Shown in pieces: positions 56,518-64,000 of a DNA stretch of 64,000 nt. This DNA comes from Lantana camara (Eukaryota > Streptophyta > Magnoliopsida > Lamiales > Verbenaceae): NCBI GenBank assembly GCA_037501455.1, contig CM074859.1:23255001-23319000 (forward strand), given 5' to 3'. The notes below the pieces were generated by a model. The model searched no databases, had not been told where the DNA came from, and saw nothing but the letters and a program-made list of their open reading frames with translations. Made by a program: the position numbers and the translations under genes. Each line of letters opens with the position of its first letter. Positions within the stretch are counted from its first letter, which is position 1.

Positions 56518-57306
56518 TGATGGGGTCATAATACGATCGTCCTACGTCAAGACACGTGGCATCACGAAATGATGACATCTGTCTCCCCAAAGCGGCATCC
56601 ATCTGCGCACGAGCGCCCAGCCTTCTTCAGGGGGTAAGCCCAACGAGCGCTATCACCTCCACGAGCGTCCTGTATGCTTGGTACGCCCACATGCCAAGGG
56701 AGCCCTCTTCGAGCGTCACACTCCCTCAGAGTGGCCTCTCCTTTGGCTCGTCATCTGAACTGGGGCCCACATTCCCCTCAGCAGATATCTTGTCCCCCAA
56801 GACTCAAGGTTGTCACGAGCGCGCTCTCAAGCCCTCGTTACCAACCGCCCAAATGGCTCTCTGACACAACGTACATGCCCGCGCACCTGCCACTGTTGCC
56901 AGCACTAACTTTCGGCCACTTTTGCAGAAGATTCCTCCTAGGTTTCTTTCTCATGGCGCCACGTGTTAGGGCAACATTCGGCCAGGACCACTTGAGGCAA
57001 ATGACCAAAGGGCCCTTGACCCTCAACTATAAATAGCCAAAGTCATCTTCTACACAAGTAAGCTTTCTTCATCCCCGCAACTGTGACTGAACTTACATTT
57101 TCTTCATACACTGAACTGACTTGAGCGTCGGAGAGCCAAACTGGGTATCACCCCCAGTTCCCCCAGCTTGGCCTTCTGACTCTTCTTGTGCTTGTCCCAA
57201 CAGGTTGAACTCACTTCCTCAACTCCGGCGAAGCTCCGGTGGTTTCCTCCACAAATATAAATTGTAAAGTGATCGGATTCGGATCCACCCATTCCCGGAC
57301 CCATCA
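56518..57306 (+). repeat. 3' LTR of the Tat element
   Basis: 789 bp, 99.5% identical to the 5' LTR. The TATA box is repeated at 57027-57036 and could drive transcription outward toward the NLR gene that begins at 57821. Confidence 0.93.
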
Positions 57307-57422
57307 TATACACAATAACACAAATATATATATATATGTATACATAATAATTAAATTTTTTTTTTTTTTGAGGGGGTCAATTGGACCCCTCAATTGGGAG
57401 TGGCTCCGCCACTGTATATACA

Positions 57423-57820
57423 TATGTCCGAACCCCTCTCTCTCTCTCTATATATATATATTTGTGTTTGCATATGCATGTGAGAATTATTCATCATAAT
57501 TATGTTTTATTTTATTATGATATTTCTTTTCATATGCTCATATATCTATCTATATTTATTTATGTATCTATTTTTTTTATCTTCGATCGAAATGATCTAA
57601 TGGTTTATATGTTAAGGATATACTTGTCATTATGTCATATTATATAAGATATTTACAGGATCTCATTTTTTCTTTTTTTCCCCTGAGTTACTTTAATAGT
57701 TATACATTGTTGGATTATTTCATTAGTAAGTCTGGCTCTTCAATTCTATCCAATTCACACACATCTCTTGCTCGTTGAATAGAATAAAAGTCGTCTTAAA
57801 TATCTTAAAATGTGCAGGAA
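57423..57820. other. Upstream region of the NLR gene
   Basis: T-rich sequence with (CT)n and (TA)n near 57435-57460. A TGTGCAG acceptor at 57811-57817 sits three bases before the start codon, suggesting a leader intron. The MITE with its retrotransposon ends only about 400 bp before the start codon. Confidence 0.5.
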
Positions 57821-60500
57821 ATGGAAATGGCGGTTGTTCCAGCTAGTCTAGTGAAACCAGCTATGGAAGAACTTGGAAGATTTGCTGTTGTGAAAATCAA
57901 ACATCTATTTACTTATTTGTGTTGCTTCAGCAACAACATTCAGAGCCTAAGGAATGAAGCCCAAGAACTGGAAGATGCAAGAGCTGGACTGCAGAGCCAA
58001 GTTGATGCGGCTGAGAATGATGCGCAAGTGATTCTCCCAGAGGTTAGGACTTGGTTAGAAAATGCCAGCACTAAGATCCAAGTCGACAAGAAACGAATCG
58101 ATGATGAAGTTCCAGCTGTGAAAAATGGTTGTTGGGACAAATCACGTTTTCGACTAAGTAGGGAAGCTGTGAAGATAACTGGAGAAATGAAGCTGCTAGT
58201 GGAGAAACGCAGGCAGATTACTGATATAGCCACGTCTGCACTCCCAGCCGCACAGTCTGAAATCCCATTAGGAATAACAATGGGGATATGTGGGATGGGA
58301 GGTGTGGGCAAGACCACAATGGCAAAAAGAATCATGGTGAGAGTGAAGAGTGCAAAAGATATATTCCAGGAAATTTTTATGGTTGTTGTTAGTCAACCAG
58401 TTGACAATTTGAAAATTCAGGGTGCTATTGCTGAATCATTGGGTTTGAAGTTGGGCGAAGAAACTTTAGAAGCTAGAGCAACCAAATTACATGCAAGACT
58501 AACGGGTGAAAAGAGAATACTCATCGTACTTGATGATGTTTGGGAGAAACTCGAACTTGAGAAATTGGGAATTCCTTGTGGAAATAAGCGGTGCACGATC
58601 CTTTTTACATCTCGAAATAAGGACGTGTTGGAAAAAATGGAAGCTCAAAAAGTTTATGGAATCCAAGTCTTGTCTGATGATGAAGCATGGCTTTTCTTTA
58701 GAGAAAAAACAGGATCGTGCATTGATAACCCAAATTTGGTTTCTACAGCAAAAGAAGTTGCAAGAGAGTGCAAATGTTTGCCAATCGCCCTGATAGTCGT
58801 CGGTGGTGCGTTGAAAAATCAAACAAACATCACTGTGTGGAAAGATACACTGCAACAACTCAAAAGTTTCAACCCAGAAGATATGTCGGATGTTATTAAA
58901 GATGTTTATAATCCCTTGAAACTAAGTTATACATACTTAGGAAATAGGCGTGAACAATCACTATTCTTGATCTGCAGCCTATTTCCTGAGGATGTAGATA
59001 TTAGCCTTGAGGAATTGACTTCATACTGCATGGGGTTACGGATATTTCCTAATTTGGATTTTGTGTCTGATGGAATTTTGGAAAAAGTAAGAGGGAGAGT
59101 ATCCAGAATAGTTGATATGCTTAAAAATCGTTTCTTGCTACTCCAGGGTGAAGACGAACTCCATGTAAGAATGCACGATGTTGTCCGTGATGTCGCCATT
59201 TACATTGCTTCAAACGAAGCAGAGGAAGGGATTGCTGATGTAAAATTTAACTCAATGTGTTCGCCATCGGAGTATACATATCAATGGATTTCTGTGTTTT
59301 CAAAAGATACAAGTAGCCTCGTAAGGATGCATGGCTCAAATTCGAATTTTGAAATCAAGGATTTTTCTATTTTTAAGGGAATCAAACAGCTAAATTTGTT
59401 GTCCTTCGGGAACATTTTTTCGAAATCAATACCACTGGAAATGCAATTGCTAGAGAATCTCCGAACACTGCGCTTAGAGTTGTGCAAGTTGGAGTCTTTT
59501 TCTGTAGTTGGAAAGTTGCTGAGCTTGGAAATTCTAGAATGTCAATATTGTGATGGGATTGAGGAGTTGCCTGTTGAAATAGGGAATCTCAATCAGCTCA
59601 AGCGGTTTGATTTTTCATACAGCAGAAGTCTTAAAAGAATCCCTCCAGGAATCATATCAAATTTGGTCAACTTGGAGGAGTTGAAGTTGTTAGATAGCTT
59701 TGGTGGATGGGAATTAGTGGCAGGAGCAGCAGAGGTACAAGGGCAAGCGAGAAGGAATGCGTGCCTAAATGAGTTTGAAAATTTGTCTAAACTAACCTGC
59801 TTGGATATTGAAATAGACGATTTCAATTTAACAGCCGAAGAGATAAGTTTTTCTCCAAATATTGTCAGATATCACATAGGAATTGGAGATTTTTACTACA
59901 ACTACGGTCATGACACATATGGTAAAGCGACAGGTATGTGTGTGCAGTTACCCAGGGATATCAATTTGGCAAGTTGGATTCTTGGATTTATGAGGAGCGC
60001 AGATAGGCTACTTTTGAGAGGAGATGGTTTGAAAAGTTTAGATCTACCACAAGCCCACAACAAGAAATCATTGACGATTGAATATTGTTCAACAGTGAAG
60101 GAGGTGGTGAATTCAACGACTACATCAATTGATAATCCCAGTGAATTTGATGTTTTTCCTCTCTTGGAACGTCTTCAACTGTCTAGCCTTCCCAACTTAG
60201 AAGAGATATATGATGGTCCAGTTTTAGATCACTTCAATTCTTTCAGCAACCTTGAAATATTGGAGCTTGATGATTTGCCAGCTCTAAATCATCTGTGGAA
60301 GCAGACACCATCATTGGACAAGCTTCGTGAAATTGAGATTTGGAAGTGCAACAACCTACAAAATCTCTTCTCATTCCCCACTTCTATTTGGACGGACCGC
60401 GACGTTGATGGCACCCAAAAGGTATGCCAACGTCTTTCAAATCTCACATCTCAATACATACTTTTTAATAATAATATATATATATTTCTTTCAAATTGAA

Positions 60501-60540
<40 letters not shown>

Positions 60541-61324
60541 TATTTTATGCATATATTAGAACGAACAAATCGTTTTTCGTAGCAGAGAAATAGAGAGTAG
60601 TTATATTTGCTTTCCATACAAAATATAATTATAATTATACTTCCACAAAGATATATAGTAGATACAATAAATGTTGAGCAAATATAAATGTACTGTGTGC
60701 GTAATACATGGATATAGCTATTGATAGTTTCTTTGAGAACTAAGTTTTCCATGTATTAGAAACGGAATTATCTCTCCACATTTACCCTTACAATTTTGCC
60801 ATCTAATCAATTCATAAGCGGATCATTTGTTTATTTCTCCCTATGAATTGTTACATACAAAATAAAATATACCGTAGGAGTTAATATTATTTGAACTTTG
60901 ATAATTGACGTACTGTGTTATTAGCCATAACTAGTCATACATAAAGGGGACATTATATTATTGATGAGTTGTGAGCAACCTCCTCTAATTATTTAATATT
61001 ACATAGTATGTGGACGCATTATTCTTTTCTAATTTTATATATATGACACATAATTATTTGCAGGTGATTTTCCCTATGTTGGAGAAATTAGAATTAAAGG
61101 GACTTGACAAATTAGAAGTGATATGTAACTTTTCAATTCCAGAGGAATCTAATTCTTTTAGTAATCTAGGAGAATTAACACTTTTCAAGAGTCTACAAGT
61201 TGTATGGCTTTATAATTTGGCGGCAATGACACATTTGTGGAAGACTCCAAATCTAAGTGTTTCACTAAGTAATCTTTCCGAAATACATATCAGGGAATGT
61301 CCTAAGCTACGTAGCCTCTTCTAA
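57821..61324 (+). CDS. CC-NB-ARC-LRR resistance protein (CNL), truncated by a premature stop
   Basis: Exons 57821-60421 and 61064-61324 join in phase 0 to 953 aa ending at a TAA. A coiled-coil N-terminus (about residues 20-110) is followed by NB-ARC: P-loop GMGGVGKTT near 160, kinase-2 ILIVLDDVWE near 236, RNBS-B CTILFTSRNKDVL, a GLPL variant CKCLPIAL, RNBS-D FLICSLFPED and an intact MHD motif (MHDVVRDVAIY) near 450. Leucine-rich repeats of the RPS2/At4g27190 style run from about 510. Such proteins sense pathogen effectors and trigger defence at the plasma membrane or in the cytosol. The frame continues past the stop with LRR-like sequence (MEFLLQLEELEIRNC), so the stop at 61322-61324 looks like a mutation that removes the last repeats. 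It might still make a shortened receptor. Confidence 0.88.
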
Positions 61325-63383
61325 TGCACAATGTCGATGGAATTTCTTTTACAACTTGAAGAGCTTGAAATTAGAAATTGTGTGATGATAGAACAAGTGT
61401 TATTAAATGAAGAGAATGAAAATGATGGAAATCAATGTCGTACCATTAAGTTCTCAAAATTGTCGAGATCTGAGTCTCTATGCTATGGAAAGTCTCACGG
61501 CTTTTGGTAAGAGAATCGAAACCATTGAATTTCCTATGCTAGAATGACTATCTATGATTGTCCTAAGCTCACGAGTTTCCTTTCTTCCAATGAAAATAAT
61601 CAAATTTTGGTAGATAGTCACAATGATGACACTGTTCATTTATTTTGCAGTCAAAAGATACGTCTTTTTAAACTTTTATTTGATGGTTATTATTTTTTAT
61701 GGATATAATTTTTGTATGTCCCCTATTATTTTAAGGAGAAAAAAGATAAAAACTTATCATTAAATTCAACTTTGTTGTCTACATTATTTGTGTGAGAATT
61801 TACATGCACTATATAATTTTTAATTACATCCATGCAGAGAACTTAATATTTCATATGATTAACTTTTTTCTTCCTAAACTTATTTACATTAAATTTTGGA
61901 TGTTTGCGTTAATAGTTTTATTTGTTCACACCTTAATTATTACTCCCGTAGATTTATTTATTCCATTACTATATATCTTTATTAAGTTTTAGAAGTTTTC
62001 CTTTTGATATTTTATTTTGAGTTGATCTTGCTGCCTTTTTTTATTAGGTTACAAACACAAATTTGTCAGTTTTTTATTAAATGAAATATTATTTGCGCTC
62101 TTAATAGAGAATAATATTTTCTGCCAAAAAAAAAATAGAGAATAATAGTTATTTATTTATTTTTAATATCTTAATGAAATACTCAATTATTTTTGTTCAT
62201 AGTGCACGGCATTTACCTTACGCCAGTGAATATATTAACATTAATTAATCACACAAGTTGATTGGATCTAAAATCCAACCTTTTTTTTTTTTGGTCCTAC
62301 ATTGTTCTTTAATCTTTATTGTTTTAGAAGTTTCGCTCTCCACAACTCCAGTAAATCAATTTGTTCAGGACTAGTCAAGTTAGGAGCAAGAACTACGTGT
62401 CTATACGATACTAAGATATATATCAAAGATCTCAGGTTTTAAAATTTTGAAGGAATAGGTTACAAACATAAAGTTGAGGGCATGTTAGATGGCCTTAAGC
62501 TAATGAGTGCATGTTAAATGGATTTGAAATCCCACAAAAAAATAATTAATTTAAAAAATTGCTTAATTTAAGAGTTTAATGATTTAGATCCATTCTAATA
62601 TGAATTAATCAAACAAGTTAACTGTTCTTTTTTGTTCAATTAAGTTATTTATAACAATATTTTATGCAATGAAAATATTATTATTCTGTTAAATAATAAT
62701 ATTGAATGTATAATTTATATGTAGGTTTCATTTGGTAGCTTAAAGAGAGTTTCCATCAAGGCTAGTAAATGCAATACATGGTTTCGCCAAATTCCAGCTG
62801 GTTTCTTTTGTCAGCTTGAGGAGTTAAAAATTGAGAGTTGCAAAGGTATTAGAAGCTTATTTTCATCCTCAATAGCTAAAAATCTTGTCAATATCAAAAA
62901 AATTGGAGATTGGATTGTGCAAAGAGATGGTAAAAGTGATTGAGGATGATGAGGAAATGTCATGTGAAAAGCCTCGTACACTGTTTCCCAGTTTGAAGGA
63001 GTTATTAGAATTCTACGACCTACCTAATTTAGAGAGTTTCTGAAATTGGAGATGTGATTTTCACTTGCCTTTATTAGAGCAAGTGGAAATTTGCAAATGC
63101 CCTATGTTGGAATGCTTCATCATGAAATCTCTAACGACACCAAACTTAAAAAGTATCAAATTGGATGGGATGAAAAAAATAAGTGGGAAATTTGAATGAT
63201 ACAATAAAACTATACTTTGAAACTAATAAACGACGATTCATCTCCGCTGTTAAAGAGGTAATTAGCTCAACAATTAAAACTCTGTTCCTCAAGCACTATA
63301 ATATTGTTATGTTAGTTGATTTCACATGCTCTTTTTCTAGACATTTTAAACACACTATAATTATTAAAGGATATTAGAGAAAA

Positions 63384-63428
<45 letters not shown>

Positions 63429-63568
63429 TCTTTGATTCCTCATCATCGATTATAATTGATAAAAATATGGTCAGGAATCGACTTCAACTAATGCATCAGA
63501 GGTGGAACAAAATCGCGGGAGAAGCGAAATTGAAGAGGATAAAATCGCATAAGCATTTTCAGATAATT
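61325..63568 (+). pseudogene. Decayed LRR tail of the NLR gene
   Basis: LRR-like pieces continue on the plus strand. They are MEFLLQLEELEIRNCVM at 61330-61390, then VSFGSLKRVSIKASKCNTWF and FFCQLEELKIESCKGI from about 62725, then LFPSLKELLEFYDLPNLESF near 62980-63040, and PMLECFIMKSL near 63100. They are broken by stops and shifts. A last short exon-like segment follows an AG at about 63475. AT-rich intronic sequence separates the pieces. This is the former 3' half of the LRR region. Confidence 0.7.
63388..63426. repeat. (AT)n microsatellite
   Basis: About 19 AT units in a former intron of the NLR gene. Confidence 0.9.
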
Positions 63569-64000
63569 AATGAGGTAACCTATATTGCTTCAATTTCATT
63601 TGATTGAAAAACAATATATTTTTCTAGAAATAATCATATATCTTTTTTGTAGCAATTCAATTGAGAAATAAGGTACTATTCCCCAAAGAAGACAGAAGAA
63701 GGTGATAAATCATATGGTATGCAATATTTTCTTTGGGAAATGAAGCCTTTAAATCAATTTTCTTTCCAATTTATGTAGTTCCACAATAGGATTCAATCAA
63801 TTTTCTTCCCAATTTATGTAGTTTCACGGGGTTGCTTTTTAAAGATATTGTTATTGACAGGTGTCGAAATTGCCAAAATAAATAAAGATCCGGTTCACAG
63901 CTAAACTGAGTATAGTGCAAACGGGTCGTGTCCACCGAGATTGGTTGAAAACAATTCTAATTATAACTTGCAGGAAAATTCACTAAGATTGACAAACAAA
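63569..64000. other. Downstream of the NLR gene; possible start of another repeat
   Basis: AT-rich with a direct repeat (TCAATTTTCTT.CCAATTTATG at about 63754 and 63798). From about 63862 to the edge the sequence (AAACGGGTCGTGTCCACCGA) has the style of LTR-element ends seen in plants, but it is cut by the window end and no border can be proven. Confidence 0.35.

Larger units (their letters stand above)
44578..57306 (+). mobile_element. Ty3-gypsy LTR retrotransposon, Tat-type, 12.7 kb, young and near-complete
   Basis: Two 789-bp LTRs differ at only 4 positions. A TATAC duplication flanks them (44573-44577 and 57307-57311). Order inside: primer-binding site, one gag-pol frame, two tandem-repeat arrays, an antisense three-exon gene, purine tract. 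A second RNase H domain between the first RNase H and integrase places it in the Tat group. Antisense open frames near the 3' LTR are known in the Retand branch of that group. Confidence 0.95.
44419..57414. mobile_element. hAT-like MITE, about 260 bp, split by the Tat retrotransposon
   Basis: The outer ends are perfect inverted repeats: CAGTGGCGGAGCCA at 44419-44432 and its complement at 57401-57414. The 8-bp duplication TATATACA lies at 44411-44418 and 57415-57422. Only 44419-44577 and 57312-57414 belong to the MITE itself. Both halves also share GAGGGGGTCAA phrases. The rest of the interval is the inserted retrotransposon. Confidence 0.88.

Noticed and set aside
63862..64000. LTR retrotransposon start
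   Set aside because: The style is suggestive, but only one end is in the window, so it was kept as an uncertain region rather than called an element.

Overview
The window is nuclear DNA of a flowering plant, almost certainly a eudicot. It has spliced genes with GT-AG introns, chloroplast NDH-complex genes, a plant-type nuclear-envelope SINE1 gene, a CC-NB-LRR disease-resistance gene, a plant-only DUF674 gene remnant, and a large load of plant transposons. The species cannot be fixed from the sequence. Some repeat styles suggest an asterid, but that is only an impression.

Layout. (1) 1-1160: 3' end of a patatin-like phospholipase III gene (+). (2) 1.6-3.3 kb: a GACACG-repeat element with a hAT element nested inside it. 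(3) 4.75-9.23 kb: a 16-exon MUT9-like/PPK casein-kinase-1-type kinase gene (-). (4) 11.8-13.8 kb: an ING1-type PHD-finger gene (+). (5) 15.8-18.1 kb: a SINE1-like gene (+). (6) 18.6-32.5 kb: two paralogous chloroplast NDH genes on the minus strand, NDF5 (18.6-20.6) and PnsB2/NDF2 (30.7-32.5). A 6.6-kb Mutator-like element (20776-27386) and a DUF674 pseudogene (28.0-29.7) lie between them. (7) 34.5-39.1 kb: a broken Ty1-copia element. (8) 39.1-41.2 kb: a gag-only non-autonomous LTR element. (9) 44.4-57.4 kb: a small hAT-like MITE split by a 12.7-kb Ty3-gypsy element of the Tat type. Its LTRs are 99.5% identical, its polyprotein frame is intact, and it carries a spliced antisense gene. (10) 57.8-63.6 kb: a CC-NB-LRR gene with a premature stop and a decayed LRR tail.

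The housekeeping genes are chromatin or nuclear factors (kinase, ING1, SINE1) and chloroplast NDH factors, and they do not form one pathway. The two NDH genes do belong together. They are paralogues with the same phase-0 three-exon plan and a 195-bp last exon in both. The Mutator-like element sits 200 bp upstream of the NDF5 start codon and brings a pair of G-box palindromes in its terminal repeat.

No CRISPR array, operon or microbial defence system is present, as expected for plant DNA. The most unusual items are the antisense TATA-driven gene of the Tat element, the zf-GRF membrane-protein gene paired convergently with the Mutator-like transposase, and the G-box-bearing insertion at NDF5. 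Many element boundaries are exact because target-site duplications can be read on both sides.
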